Source of the DNA: Triops longicaudatus | Taxonomy: Eukaryota; Arthropoda; Branchiopoda; Notostraca; Triopsidae | Length of the DNA stretch: 64,000 nt | Reading direction: 5' to 3' | NCBI GenBank assembly: GCA_022885665.1 | Contig: JAGQDJ010000633.1 | Span: 930,001-994,000 of the forward strand | The notes under the pieces: model-generated | Seen by the model: the letters and a program-made list of their open reading frames with translations, nothing else | The model's database searches: none | Told to the model about the DNA's origin: nothing | Part shown: positions 48,228-61,300 of the stretch, piece after piece | Numbering within the stretch: the first letter of the stretch is position 1 | Layout: the number at the start of each line of letters is the position of its first letter | Translations under genes and position numbers: made by a program

Positions 48228-51200
48228 GTATAAAATTTACTTCTTTCTAGAATTAACATGCGGCAGAACTATTGTCAGCTAAATGACTTATCCGTGCTTC
48301 TGCCTTCGTTTTAGTTTATAATTTATTTATTTTTTATTATTATTACTATTATTTTAGTGGGAAAAGGGATTGTAAAAAAGTACTATTCATTTTTTATTGT
48401 CAAATGTGTTGCAGATGCAGACGATACCGAATATTCCGAGCTGCAACGGAAACTCGAAGCTTTCAATCATATCATGGACCAAGAATTGGGCTCTTTACTG
48501 GATCCGAGTCGGCGACAGCAGTTTATTATATACTGTAAGCTAGCAATAAGGCTGCGTTCCCACAGTTCAGCTTAAGGGAGTTTAACTTAAATGCTAAGAC
48601 AAATTACTTTCACTAAAAGCGGCGCTCAGTTCTTCTTCCATAAATGGACTGAGACTGAGGCGGGGTTGCACCTCTTGTCGAGAGACTTGTCCAAATCCGA
48701 TTAAGAGGACCCAAGCCAGCTTCGGTCACGCCTCTCCTAAAGAGGAGTCCTAAAGATACGTTTTATTTATATCTACATTATTTGCTGAGTTTTTACTTGT
48801 TACAGTAAGCTTAAGGCTCTGGTACATACGTCACAGTGAGCAACCAATAACATGGCAATTCTCAGGTGATTTTGAAAGATAGCGCTGCGAAGTTTCAGTC
48901 CATTTTTTTCTATTTTTTTTCAATTTTTATTTTCACTAGTCGGCTGAAACTTTTAAATTTATATTTACCCATTATGTAACAATCAATTCTCTGGGTTCAT
49001 TAAAAAATATTGGGTGTTTACCCTATTTCATGCACATCGAATTTTACAAGTTTTTCATAAGCCTTTCTAAAGATGTCTCGGACATACGCACTTGATAACG
49101 CTGTATTAACTTTAACGTCATTTCAAAATTTGCAGACAAGTTAGAGACACTTTTTGAAAATCTTGATAAAGGTTTCCCTACATTTTGGCCTCAACAAAGA
49201 TGTGTGGCCCATGCTGGGATCGTAACAGACTATCTCTTGTACCAACCATTGGAAGAACAGCTATATTCGTTAATAAATCCCGGCCTTAGTCTGAGTTTCG
49301 AAACGTAAATGTAAACGTACTCAGTGCCCTGCCGTTTTTTGTCTTTTTTCCATTTTTTTATTGTTACCTACATTCCGATTGTTAAAGAGTTCATTGCAGT
49401 TGCATGTGCTGGGAGTGTTGTATTTTCGAGGTCTCGGTCGTTAACCGGTACCGCTCGAAAAGCCGTGATTGTGGAAACTCAGCTTTAAATGTTTTTTTAC
49501 CTTACAATGGGGATTCGTGGAATTCTACACGTATGGTTTTTAATGAAACTAGCGGGACTTTCGGAAGACAGCGATTACACCAGCGACGTGAGTTATCCCT
49601 TGGGATGTCATCAAGCCAATAGCTCGGCTTCGCAATACTTGTCAGTAGCACATCAACTAGCCACGCCCCAGCGATCCTTGGAAACCAGCCGGGAAAACTC
49701 GTACGACAATGGGGAACCGAACGGCGAGGAATCTCTGCCTGCACGCGATCACAATAACGTTCACTATGGCCAAGAGCCCGACAGTCATGAACCGCTCTCG
49801 TACAACAGCCGCCCCAAGAACCATAAAGAGACCAGGTATAGAAACGAGTAGGCTCAGTTACATGGCTTATGAGTAATTATTTTCTGAGGAAAAAAATCGT
49901 TCTTTAAAAAATATTAAGAAAGATCATTAAAATCTCAATTCTGTCTTGTCATTGTCTCTGTCTTTTTCACTATTTCGGCGTCCTAAAATTACAGATACCA
50001 TCCTTACTCCAACTATTCCTTTGACAAGGACAGGTGAGTGGAGCCTGCACCGGATTTTGAGCTTCACGCACTCATGATATTATATTCGTCTCATTATGTT
50101 CGAACGAGTTTTTTGCATGGTAATGCAAAGGGGAACGAAACTTGACAAAAAGAGAGGACATTAGTTTGGCAATTATTTAGCCAACGACGAATTTCATGAA
50201 AGTGTTGACCGTTTTCTTCTGAATGTTCTTTTGCCTTATCCGTTTGAGAAAAAACGTAACTGCAGTCTGTCACGTAATAACGGTTGTTTTATTTCTTTAG
50301 CCCGGATAACAAATACGGACCTTACGACCCGAACGCGTGGTACACGACCAGAGCAGATCCAAATTTCTATTACTCAAAGAATACTCAACGTACCGGTAAA
50401 TTACTGCTATAAAAACAAGATGGTGATTAAAGTAGTATTTTTTTTACAGCACGACGACCTAGTTTGGAACGGCAATCCACACTGTATGACGAGCAACAAT
50501 ATTCCGGCTATCCTGAGCAATACCAAGATCGTTCTTTTGATGAACAGACTGGGTAGTAACATTCTTATGTCACAAATAAGAAGACCACTGTATCAATTTT
50601 TGTTACTTTCAGATATCGAGAAGAAGATTCTTTCCAAAGTACCCAAGGCAGATACCCGAGAACTCGGCACAAACTGCCAGCTATTCCTACAACTCACCAA
50701 AATGATACAAGTTGCACGTCCTATCGTAGCACTAACGGTGGTACAGCCGATGGAGATATGGGATATGATCCAGGTGGTGGAGTATTTACGGATTCCCAGA
50801 GCTATGATGAATATTATCAATACGATGGCTATGCAGTGGAGCAATATCCAGAAAGCGCCGAGACACAAACGGACTGTGACTACCAAAATTACTACAACAA
50901 TGATGATTACAACTATGATTACAACTACGCTTACCAAAGTAACGAGAACCTAACCAACAAGTACAGTTACTCAGCTGTCGGCTCTGAGAGCAAATCCAAC
51001 GAGATTGTCCAAAGCTACGAAGAAAAAGCAATTGATGACAACACCTACGAGACTCAGAACGAGTACTATGCTGAAGAACGTTGGGCAGCTGAGGGAGAAG
51101 CAGCTAGCTACGAATATTCCGATGAAAACGGTTACTATTACGAGGGCCAGTGGTACACGTGGGACGGAGCCTATTATGGCGATTATGAATACGCCGACAA

Positions 51201-52383
51201 TGGTGAATACTTCAACGATCCCAATTACGAGAACGTTTGTACCAATGAAACGGTCGAAGATGACTCGTATTTGAAAGTAAAGACCGACGTACTTCTGGAT
51301 AATAATAGTGTGCTTCCTAACGTAGCACCATCGACCAGCAGCGTTACCGCGAAAAGCACTATCACGACAACGACCACTGCTTCTGTGGCAGCTTCTCTGG
51401 TTAAACCCGGTTTGAGCTTCTTCAGTCGCGCCAAAGAGAAAGTGGCAGAGTTGGAGCGTAAGTTAGCCAAAGATAAAGCATCTGCCGGGGTTGCTGCTAT
51501 TATTGAGCAGCCGAAAGCTCCGCAGGAATTAAAAAGGCTAGAACCGGAAAAGAAAGAAAGTGAGCCGCTACGGCAAACGCCCGAACAGCTGAAACGTCGC
51601 GAGTCTTATGGCAAGAATGAAAGCGTGGATAGTATTCTCCCGAACAATAGCAGCAGCCATAGCTCTCAACGCGAGGGATCTGAGCGATATCGAGCTGCCC
51701 GGGACGACGAACAAATCCATCCAACTAGCTTTGATCGCACGTTAAGTCGCGAATCGGCCGATTTAACGAGCGATGAAAGTATGCACCGCCGAAGTTCTGG
51801 CGAGACACCGCATTTTGAAATCACTGATAGCGGCGAATGGGACGATTACAAAATGTCAATCGATTTAGACCACGAGCAACCTTCTCCGCTAGAAGAACAA
51901 GAAGACGAAGAAATGTCTCGCCGAGGCTCCAAATTGAGCCAAAGAGCTATGCCAGCAGATAATCTGGGTTTCGCCATGACCGATCGCCGGGCTTCCATTC
52001 AATCTAATTTGTCCGCTAGTCGCCGTGAACGGTTTGAAGACTTCCGTTCGAGACGTTCGAGTAGCATATGTGATGATTATAACGTGGATAATAGTGTCAT
52101 TGAACCCTACCAGCCTTACCAACATGACGAAGAGGATGAGGAAGAAATGCAGCACATGGACCGATTGCGAAGAACGCCCTCTTTAGATGAAGATCGCGAA
52201 GTCAACACCGCAAAGCGTGGCGAACTTGGAGAAAAAAGCGGGAAAAGTGTATCATTCGAAGATGATGAAAAATTTTCCAAAGAATCCAGTGCAAATGAGG
52301 CGCTGGAAATCGAGGCCAAGCCGAAAATGACAGCCAAGCAACGGTGGCATTGGGCGTACAACAAAGTCTGCTCACAGATAAAT
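38499..52383 (+). CDS. unc-13: unc-13 (Munc13), N-terminal half of the long isoform, 11 coding exons
   Basis: Exons: 38499-38520, 45737-45766, 46006-46108, 47311-47428, 48104-48227, 48415-48534, 49553-49835, 49995-50033, 50301-50395, 50450-50552, 50613-52383. They sum to 2808 bases, exactly 936 codons, all phases matching, and stop before the C1, C2B, MUN and C2C exons expected to the right. The tiny first exon gives MSLLSVT and splices over 7.2 kb to VKRANYVGPQ. The first 130-150 residues are the C2A domain. The middle is disordered and Tyr/Ser/Asp-rich. The end carries a likely calmodulin site. Family knowledge: UNC-13 primes synaptic vesicles at active zones by opening syntaxin; the C2A of long isoforms dimerises or binds RIM. 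The weakest junction is 48534 to 49553, chosen because the phase and the conserved SEDSDYTSD block fit. Confidence 0.93.
42163..42330. mobile_element. 168-bp MITE with pogo/Tigger-like terminal repeats
   Basis: The left end TAGTAAAACCTCGCTATAAC and the reverse complement of the right end CAATAAAAGTTTACTATAAC agree at about 16 of 24 positions. A TA lies directly outside both ends (42161-42162 and 42331-42332), the expected target duplication of Tc1/mariner and pogo elements. AAACCTCG.TATAACGGAC is a familiar pogo/Tigger-type end. There is no coding capacity, so it is non-autonomous. Confidence 0.75.
42851..42875. repeat. Perfect 11-bp hairpin with 3-base loop
   Basis: AACTTTTGACA, then TAT, then the exact reverse complement TGTCAAAAGTT. 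It may be the centre of a palindromic element. Confidence 0.7.
43257..43560. repeat. Higher-order tandem repeat built on a 20-bp GAACGAACG unit
   Basis: The basic unit is AAATCACTTGCGAACGAACG with A/G and C/T variants, in runs at 43257-43371 and 43435-43492. Each run is followed by a longer shared segment (GCAAGGAGAACTTAGGAGAC at 43375 and GCAACGAGAACCTAGGAGAC at 43503, about 40 bases similar). So about 128 bases are repeated as a block. An 8-bp hairpin with TGTCGCCG arms lies upstream at 43033-43063. Confidence 0.8.
44173..44207. repeat. 35-base T homopolymer
   Basis: Uninterrupted T run inside unc-13 intron 1, possibly the A tail of a minus-strand retroposed sequence. The 110-codon plus-strand frame across it is an artefact. 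Confidence 0.9.
50613..52383 (+). CDS. unc-13: unc-13 large exon: disordered linker and calmodulin-site start
   Basis: 1771 bases, 590 codons, phase 0 at donor GTAAGT. It opens GYREEDSFQSTQGRYPRTR and passes a Tyr/Asp-rich repeat-like section (YNNDDYNYDYNYAYQ, then EYSDENGYYYEGQWYTW). A Ser/Arg-rich section with many RRxS-type sites (RRASIQS, RRGSKLS) follows. Near the end is AKQRWHWAYNKVCSQ, which aligns with AKANWLRAFNKVRMQ, the Munc13-1 calmodulin-binding segment with its anchor Trp. The intron falls inside that motif. Confidence 0.9.
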
Positions 52384-54360
52384 GTAAGTAGACGTCTGTA
52401 TTTCGCAACTTTCCTTTTCAGCTCTCGTTAAAATTTAACTGCAGCTAAACCGTTGTGGTACGTAAAAAAGCCGCTTTAAAAGAGAAATGCTTACCAGGTA
52501 ACCGTCAAGCACTAAAAGCGGATCAAAGAGCTTAATAAAGAGACAATCAAGAAGCGGTAAGGAGCTATGGTCTTGCCCATATCAACTTGATATGGCATGG
52601 ACCATATTTGCCCAACAGTCGAGCAGGGTTTTTTGAACTTATAAGCGCAAGATTAGATACGAATAAAGAGCTAGATCAGTTTAGACGCTGAAAAAGACAC
52701 TCAGCAAATATGAAGAAATGCCTGGTACGAAATTGTGCTCTGGATAATGTTAAATATTACGTAAGGAAACACAAAATTTAATTTATTTTTCTGTACAAAG
52801 AAACGGGGTAGCAAGTATTAGTTTGCAATTACTAACGGTCCGACACACAACTTCCAGGATTTTTCAAAATGAAAGATACGGACATCGCTTCCTCCGTGGA
52901 GGATAGGTTTGTTATAGTGATTTACAGCAGAATGAGAAAGAACTCCAGTAGAAACTTTGGATAGAATTACAGTACACCACAATACACCACAATTCAGACA
53001 TAAAAAAATCGGGATGATATCGACAAAAAGTGCCTGACCGATTCCGTTTTTCTCCTTACCTTAAAGTTTAGATCAGGCGTACTGTAGTAGTTCGCCCAAC
53101 CATTTATCGTACCATTTATCCGTGTAACAAAAAATAGCAAAAAAGTTAATTAACGTTTTCAAATTTAGTCAAGCTTTTTTTAGGAGTAGCTCAACTTGCA
53201 ATATATATCCCTAACAGCAATATTACTGCCAAAAGGATTTCTTTCATTTTTTAACCGTTTTTACAGTACGACGAATGACAATTTCCATGTTATTCGCCCG
53301 TAAGGGAGAATAACGTGGCCTTAATGTTAGGCTATAATTTACTTCATACTAAATAAAAATAGTACGCGTATATAAAGTTACTTATCCCAACTGTTCTATT
53401 CCCCGTCTAATAAGGTTATTTGGTATCGTGTGTAAAAAAAATCCTCGATATTTGAATAAGTTTTGAGCGAAGACCAACTTGCACTGGATTAAACATAGAA
53501 TTACCAAATTACACGACAGAAATGAAGACGTTGTGAAGACACTCTTCAGCCTCTTCCTGTCCATCTGCATTCGTAGGAAGAGAGCAGGGAAGGAGAAATA
53601 ATGTTAAAAGTGGAACAGACGAGAAGCTTTCTGCATTCCTGCTGCGGCCGGAAAGCCTCGCTAACCACATGCGGTAAATGCCTTATTGTAAGCTCACCAC
53701 CTGAGGTGCTACACATATGTGTATTATGCACGCTTGAAAAAGGAGCTCTTGTGCGTTAATGGATAAATGTTGTTACCTAGCTTAACCCAATCAGCCTTAA
53801 GAGACCCTTGTTAGACTACCAGCTTTAATTGAAGTCGGTGATTTTTTGCCTCCCGCGGAATATGATCCCAGATAAAAACCATAAAAATTCCCTAGAGCAA
53901 AAAGAAGTCTTGTGATGAGTCGTTACGTGTGGCAATAAGGATCGTACAGTGGCTGATAAAGCCTTCTCCCTAGAATCTGATGTTGATATATGTTAGATGA
54001 GTACCAACCAAGGATAACATGTTGCCAGGGTTAAAAGATAACTGTGACAGCTTTGATGATACCTCCGGAAAGTAACAATGTTTCAACTCCCCTTCTTGGT
54101 ACTCCCCCCTTGCTCATATCCTTTTACACCTCCTTTTCGGCAGAAAAGGCAGAAACCGACTTAATATACGGGTGTTCGTAGAAGATATATTACCTCATAT
54201 CTCCCTACCAGCACAAAACAGCGGCGCATTAAAAGCATAGGTTTCCGAGCTGTTGTCAGGTTTCTTAGGTCTGCGTCGTCTCAGTGTGGCCGTTGTGGTT
54301 TTCCCGCTCCCCAATTTTTGCAGTAGCCTGTTGCTTCACTCCGGCATGAACTGTTCATTA
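52384..54360 (+). other. unc-13 intronic sequence before the second start
   Basis: AT-rich; no supported exon on either strand. The right-hand 300 bases become richer in G+C, consistent with a promoter for the 54514 exon. Confidence 0.5.
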
Positions 54361-54395
54361 TCAGTTGTCCGACTTCCTGCTTTCTAGCCAGTGAT
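54361..54395 (+). promoter_or_regulatory. Candidate initiator plus DPE for the 54514 first exon
   Basis: TCAGTT at 54361-54366 fits the arthropod initiator. Counting its A as +1, position +28 to +33 (54390-54395) reads AGTGAT, matching the downstream promoter element at five of six positions. It lies 153 bases before the ATG, without a TATA box. Confidence 0.4.
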
Positions 54396-54513
54396 TTTTG
54401 GGAGAAACATAGAGTTTCTTGTGTCACGCTTAGCTTAGTGACTTAGCAGAGCAGTCCGTGAAACAAAAGTACTTTTCTGGTGATAAAAGTTATTTACGAG
54501 TTAATAGCAAAAC

Positions 54514-55344
54514 ATGGCTTTAATTAAGGAACTTGGATTGTTCTTCCCCATGAAACTGGGTCTTTTCCCAGTAAAGTCCTCCGATTGCATAGACAGGCCA
54601 CCCTGTGAAGAGGACGAAGTGGACGTTTTCCACGAGACAGTGCCGAATCATACCCTGTTCTTACGATCAGACAGTAAAAACAAGCGAAGAAGATCCAGTT
54701 TATCGGATCTGGACGCGCTAGTGACAGCCAATGCATCGGTAGTAATTGACAGGGTAGACTCGCTAGACGGCGATATGAACGGGCCTTTAACCAGTGTTTT
54801 GAGTACTGGTAGTCTGCAACATACACGACCTCACTGTTTTAATTTTGACCCCAATCCTGATAGTAGGATGAAAGCGCGTACTTTGGATCATCGATGCAGA
54901 AGAAATAGTCGGGGCTATCCCATTGGACCGGGGTTGATAGGAGCTTTCGGTAAGGCAGTGAGCTTTGGCGACATTATGAACAGCAAAGGCTTTGGTGGTA
55001 GCACTCGCAGCCTGCAAAGTAGTATAGCCGAACTAGTACCGTTAGAAACGGTTACACCTCGCAAAAGTTCGAGTCAGAATTGCAGTGTGCAGCGTATTGA
55101 GGGCCGTTTCAGCGATTCCGATAGTGACACGGATTCCAACGAAGACGATGAGGAATTTTGTCCCGAAGCAGGTTTGGACGAGATTGACGGCGCTGCTATC
55201 CAATTTCTGACTGAAGACAGTGATCTTGAAGATGAAACCTTATCAATAGCCGGTGGAAAGCTACCAGGGATTCGTGAAAGTAAATTATCCACGGTGCTAC
55301 AAGAGCGCCATCGTCGCGATTCTGCCGTGCCTGGGTTTCTGCGA
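54514..55344 (+). CDS. unc-13: Candidate alternative first exon of unc-13 (277 codons)
   Basis: ATG follows an in-frame TAG by two codons and the frame is open for 277 codons to CGA before GTAAGT, phase 0. That is the same phase as the end of the 50613-52383 exon, so it can join the same next exon. The product starts MALIKELGLFFPMKLGLFPV, then is hydrophilic with KNKRRRSSLSDLDAL, an acidic stretch (DSDSDTDSNEDDEEF) and RHRRDSAVPGFLR at the end. I recognise no domain. Position inside unc-13, strand, phase and absence of an acceptor suggest an isoform-specific N-terminus. A separate gene is possible. Confidence 0.65.
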
Positions 55345-58300
55345 GTAAGTTTTCACTTACCCAATTCCTCTTTTGGCATAGTTACTTTGTTAAATGGGCG
55401 GAAATGCTGAAACGAGGGCTGTTTCTTAGGAAAGAGAGATGCAAACTGCTCTAAGCTTTTGAAGGGTAAAAGGCTTTATGCGAGACTTTACGCAAAAGAC
55501 TTTTAGCCTTTAGTTGTATAATCAAAATAGCGTGAAGTTCCGGTGTTCAGGGATAAGCAAGGTGAAGGAAAAATTGATTGCGTGCACTTCTGCTGGCAAG
55601 AATTGAGGTTAATAAAATGCAGAACTGTACAATAACTGAACAGACATTTTCCCAGAGCTGCGGGTATCTTAGCAGAATGCTAACAACTCCTTACTGTTTA
55701 TTAGCACTTCGCATCGCTTACACATGGGGGCATTTAACAGTAAAAATATTCTGACGCTTATTTGTCGCGCTCGAAACCTGTTTTACCCTACCAGGGGGTA
55801 GCCTCTTCTGGTAACAAAAATCGAATTTCTAGGAGGGGACGGAATGGTGGGGATGATTTTTTTTTTTTAAGAAATTTGAAAGGTAATGCGGTCACGCTAT
55901 TAGCCAAAGTCCGTAGATTTCTTCTATATGAAGAACTTGGCAATGTGTTGCAGATGGGTATTACCATAGTCGCCTTGACGCGGAAAATAGGCAACTTGAG
56001 AGGAGCTTTAGAAGGCAGTCACATAAAAAGAGGCGTTTTGACGATAAGCTTGAGCTTCCAATATTGAAGTGGTAATAAGCTTGCTTTTTATAGAAGCCTC
56101 TAATCTAACATTCATGACTTGAGCCGAGTAAGAAAAAACACAGGAGGGTTAAGAAAAGGGCAGCACAAGCGGATATGAACGGAGCTGCCAAATTAGGAAG
56201 AAGCCGTACGAGACACTTCAAACTGTCCATCTGAAGTAGTGGTGATGGAGGAAACAGGACAATTTGAATGCAGCGAAGTTTGGATAGAAAGGCAAACTGG
56301 GGATGACGACTTGAACTTAGGAGCTGTAAAAGATCAATGTCTAAATTCATAGCAGAAATTACAAACGAAACACTGTAAATAAAAACATAAAAAAATAAAT
56401 AAAAATGCTATGAATAAAAGATGCCAATGTTGTCTGTATATTCCGTTTCGGCACTCTTCGTAAAAGCTGTAATTTGTATTCTTACAAGTCGGAATTTGCA
56501 GTATGATAATTATGATAGTTGTATGTATTTTCTCATGTGTTTTTGTAGTGATCTGGGCTACTGCTCCAAATTGTATCCAAACTGCACTATAATGAGTACA
56601 CAAAGATGCATTGGCCAATATTAAAGTCTTAAACACGTCCCTGAAATAGGTTTGCTTCCACCGTGCCTGTGGTAGATGTTAATCACAGACATTTTCCGAA
56701 AATATATATTTTCTGAAAACTTCCTACGTGTTTTATGTATATATGCTTTCTTCAACGTTATTTGTGGTATGACAGCTGTAGGGGAGGGTAGGGACAGAAG
56801 TAACGTTACACGAAAGTAGCAAAAGCCATAACTTTTGAACGAGAGGTTTTTTGCTGCTGAGAAAATCAGTCATATTACATACTGTTAAGTAGCAGTACAC
56901 AAGCTTGCATATAGAGTGATTCAGGATTATTCGAGATACTCAATAATGTCTGTTTTTCGTAGCTTTTTTTAAAAAAAGACATGGGTGATACTAGCATACT
57001 AACATACGATTTTTTTTTTAACGGTGAACTTAGGCGAAAACCAAATTTCGAATACAGTTGTAAATTGACCTCCTTACTGAAATACTGGCTACGGTACTGT
57101 AGCTGCTAGTATAAAAAAATGTCGGGTTACTTGAGTCAGAAAACCGGAGCCCAGCAAACAGACAAGACACAACTGGCGTAGTTGGGGTTCGGAAGATATA
57201 TGCTTCCCTTATTTACATAAAAGAGAAAAGCGATCGTTTATTTTGCTGCATTACTGGCTCCGAGTCGAGTAAAGTGAGACACCAACTTCTGTAGGATTCT
57301 GGAGGTTGTTTATCGGTTATCTAGTGTAATTTGTTGTCTTCGAGACTGTTCAGTGTTTCAGACAAACTTTCGCTTGCTTCACATTCGTAGTAATTCCTTT
57401 AACTAATCACCTTTCCCTTTTTCTAAGTGTACTAAGTACATTCCTCTTTTGGCTCATGTGCTTTTTATTTAAGTTATTTTGGTACTTCCCTTGACTTTAT
57501 GTAACAGTTTTACCGCAACAGCCAAAAGCCTACGCGGTCAGTCAAAAAAAAAAAATAAAAAAAATCCTTTAACTTTGACCTCTGTGTCGTGATTTGCGTT
57601 ATAATTGCGGAACGAATCACGACATTGAATCTGGAGCTTCAGAAGCACGTGCTCATTTCATTAGCTGTCTTATCTCGTCTGGTAGTTTTGTTTAGAATGT
57701 GCTGCCGTAGGACATCTTTTCTTAATTGTATCAGCGTGAAGCGTCATTAGCCCCAAAAGGCAAGCATTTCTTTGCACGTTCACATGATAAAAAAGCCAAA
57801 GACTTTCCTTTGAAGTATTTTCCTTTATTTTTTGGCAGCAGAAATAGCGCTAGCAATGAAACTGGGTGATAATCAAGTTTTCTGTCTCATTAGCGCGTAA
57901 TTCTGGGTGTTGAGGTCGGATTTGCATGAAAGAGAAAAATTTCAATTCGGCTGGATCTATTTTCGGAAATAATTTCGGAAATAATTTTTAGATTAGACCT
58001 TTTGCAAAGCGCTCGTTGGAGGTCTTGATTCGAATTGCTGTTTACGTGTTGTGCAAGCTTCCATCAGAATATAAATTATTGCCTTAACTGCCCAATGGAA
58101 TGCCATGACTGGGTCATTTGAAGATCATCATTGAATTTAGGATTGAAACTAAAACAAGTGGCTGCTATGAAACGCTTTCAGGAAATATACAGTACAGTTT
58201 AGTAATTTACTTGCCTGTACTGGTATGCAATGAAAAAATCACGTGTTTACTTTATATTTAGTTGAAAAGGGTATTAATTCAAAACCCAATTCAGGACGGA

Positions 58301-61300
58301 GACAAGTTTATTTCCTGAATAATGTTGGACCAGCTTGTGTGTTAACAAAAATAATAATAGTTTTAAAAATGCATTTAGTTGCGTGGATTGATCCTATTTT
58401 CTTGCGCCAAGGTACATCACTAAGTGGATTTCAACCAATTCCATAAGCTCAAGTGTTCTCCTTGCTATTTGTGTAAAGGCTTTCAAGTATGCGATGAAGA
58501 AAAATATCCGAAAAAGAGCAGTTTACAGAAAAGCCTCATAAGCAGGCCTTATATTAGCGCAGTGTTAAAAGTTTCTAAGACTTACCGTTCAGTGAACTAC
58601 ATTTACATGGCTATAAAAACTTTAATCTTTGTTTAGAAAAGGTCTTTTGCGTTATTGAACCATATACATTACATTATTTTTTTCTCTCCAGAGGGAATTA
58701 TCTTTTGCTGCCTTGCAATTCTTATGCAGCCTTTATGCATCAATATTCTATCTTAGACGGTTAAAACTTCGGGTGTTCGGGCAGATGTGTCAAAATTTTT
58801 AGATTTTCCGCTTATTTTTGTAGGTAATTTCTGTGGTCGAAATAGTTTCCTTGTGTCGCGCTGACATCTAGCGATGAACCGTGAAAACTTTAGTGTTTTT
58901 TCGCGGCACTGTTGCAGCGAAACTTTCTTCTGTTGATACGTTAATCATATCGAAAATGAAGTTGACTTGTGAAAAATTATTATAAGACTTAAGTGTAGAA
59001 GAAGCCCTCTTATCCGGTCTCAACGAAATACGGCCTTTTAACACGCTAATAAGTGCAAGGTAGGTGCAGTTAAACTGACAGCGCTACGTGAAAACTTCAT
59101 ACAATTTTTCTCTTATAATATATAATATATATTTTCTCTTATAATATTTTTCTATTATAATAATGCTACTCCGACTAGTGTCGAAAGATTGCAACATTTT
59201 CTGGCCGCAAAAGCTAAAAGCTTCGCCTCATCAGTAAAACAAAATGACACTGTTTAAAAGAGCTTTTGCCCCACCCGGCAGGTACCGCTAATTGAAACTT
59301 TACTGCCAAGAGCCTAATTTAAAAATAATGAACTTCAATTACGAAATTCTGCAGGCTGAAATCCCATAAAGCTCTTCCACAAAAATAATATAAAAGAGTG
59401 GGTTGAATAGGTAACCTTGGTGTTTCTAAAGAACCCCTTAACAAACATTCATCCTTAGTTTTTCCTTTTTTTCACAAAATTTTAATTAAAATTTGCGCTC
59501 CTGGTTATTTGCTAATCGCTATTTTCGTAGTATCGCTGGCAAGGCAATAGTTTTTAATTAAATAGAATTTAGACAGACAGCAATATCCGTTCCATTTTCT
59601 TAGATGGCGTTTGTTCTTTTTTGCAGCTAGAGATACTAAACACTAAGACAGTTTTATGAAGAAACCTCGACGCTTCTTTGTCATCGTGCCAGGAGGAAAA
59701 ATCCCTTTTCATCCATCTAGACGAGATTGATGACACACCTTACGACATGCTGCTGAAACGTGTAATATACCGCTAGTAGTCGTGCACAACTTAGGTCTAC
59801 CCTGACTACGACTCCTATTATCCCAAGGAACAAGGTGTGATCCTGCAGAACAGCATGAGATAAATTATTGTTGACAAGGAGCGCGCAGTTGATATCCCTG
59901 AATAGAATCATGAAGTTCCGTACCGCGCAGGAAAACGAAAGGCTTACGAATTTACTTCTCTGCCGCACACTAGCATCGAAAGCGGCGTCGGGTGAGCTAA
60001 GGCGAACTGGAGTTAATGTGCAATGCATACTAAGGAGCTGTGCATTGTCAATTCACACAGTTGCAAAACTGAGGGATCAACAGTGTTCTTGACATTTAAG
60101 GTTCGTATATAGGAAGGAGGTCTTTATTGAACACATGCTTGTTTTGTCTACTCAACAGAGCTTAGGAGGATTACCACATTTTCTCTCCCTAGCATAGACA
60201 TATTTAAAAATGAAAAGAAAAAACTGAATGTAAGGTGTCGACTTCGTTACGCGTCACCTGGACAGCAGACGCTGTCATTTATCCTTGTTCGTTACAGTGA
60301 AGTAAGTTACGTCAGTGTGCCAAAAAGCTGAGAAATTGAATAGACTGCGGCCTTATTTGTATGCTACTTTTGCGATTATTCCCTTAAGAATTATACCGTA
60401 GCAGTTCGTCTGCAGCATGCACTGGTAGAAGAAACATTTCAGGTGTGGATCAATGCTGACAGGCGAAAGGTTCTTGGGAGGCCAGAGATTCCGCTCAGCT
60501 TCTTTTCCTCCGGTGCACAGCATCGCGAGCTGCATCACCCACATAGGGCTAGTTAGGCCTGTTTACTTAAATCATTCACCTCTCTGCTTTTCACAACGTC
60601 GGCTACGTCCCTGGTAAACTGGGATCGTTGGAGAGCACCAACTGGGAAAATGGTTCTTCCACTTTCGTGTACCTTGGTAGAGACTAGCATACTAAATTGG
60701 GTTTCGTTGCCGTTTTGCGCTCGCCGAAGTACAGCCCCTTTTTGCTCCTGCTCCGCATAACTATGAGCCCCTTATGCAGAGTAATTTCTTAGGGGCATAA
60801 ATCGCGTAGGGTTGGGTATTCGCCTGCAAAAATTTGGGGTAAAAGGGCTAGAGGGATGGTTGTGGTGCTTGTGGTGAGAGTTTCGTTACAGCTACCTCGT
60901 CTCTCCGCAGCCGACTTTTTATGCGTAAATATAGTTGCTTGGGCTCTTTATCGACCTGCGCTGAGCCCTTACGGCGGATGCGCACTCGGATGGAACATTG
61001 GAATCTTTCCCCAAGGAGCAAGGGTACTAGCGCATACCCTCTGGCGCTACAGAAATGTGGAGGTTTGTGTCGGGTTTAGCTCGAGGTGCCCAGCATTTCT
61101 GTCAGTAGTCGGTTAGGGGCTCGTACTTTCCGGTCGTGTTTCGCAGCATGGTATCACACCGTTAGTGACGATGAGCAATCCGTACATGCTGATTATGCAT
61201 TGGCACGAGTGAAAGTTGAAAACGTGTTACATGATGTGTGATGCAAATGATTTTTTGTAAAGGAAGAAAATGGAATCATTGGAAGAACTGTTCAATCCTG

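Noticed and set aside
49142..49305. Possible extra unc-13 exon after TTTGCAG (frame reads KLETLFENLDKGFPTFW and AHAGIVTDYLLYQPL)
   Set aside because: Its acceptor phase fits, but its donor leaves phase 2 and would shift the frame of the next exon; direct splicing 48534 to 49553 fits better. It could be a decayed transposase piece.
55762..56067. 101-codon plus-strand frame after the 54514 exon
   Set aside because: Contains an A/T homopolymer-derived stretch and has no similarity or phase-compatible splice sites.
59717..60092. Overlapping frames of about 100 and 74 codons on opposite strands
   Set aside because: No domain, no splice context, and each is the shadow of the other.
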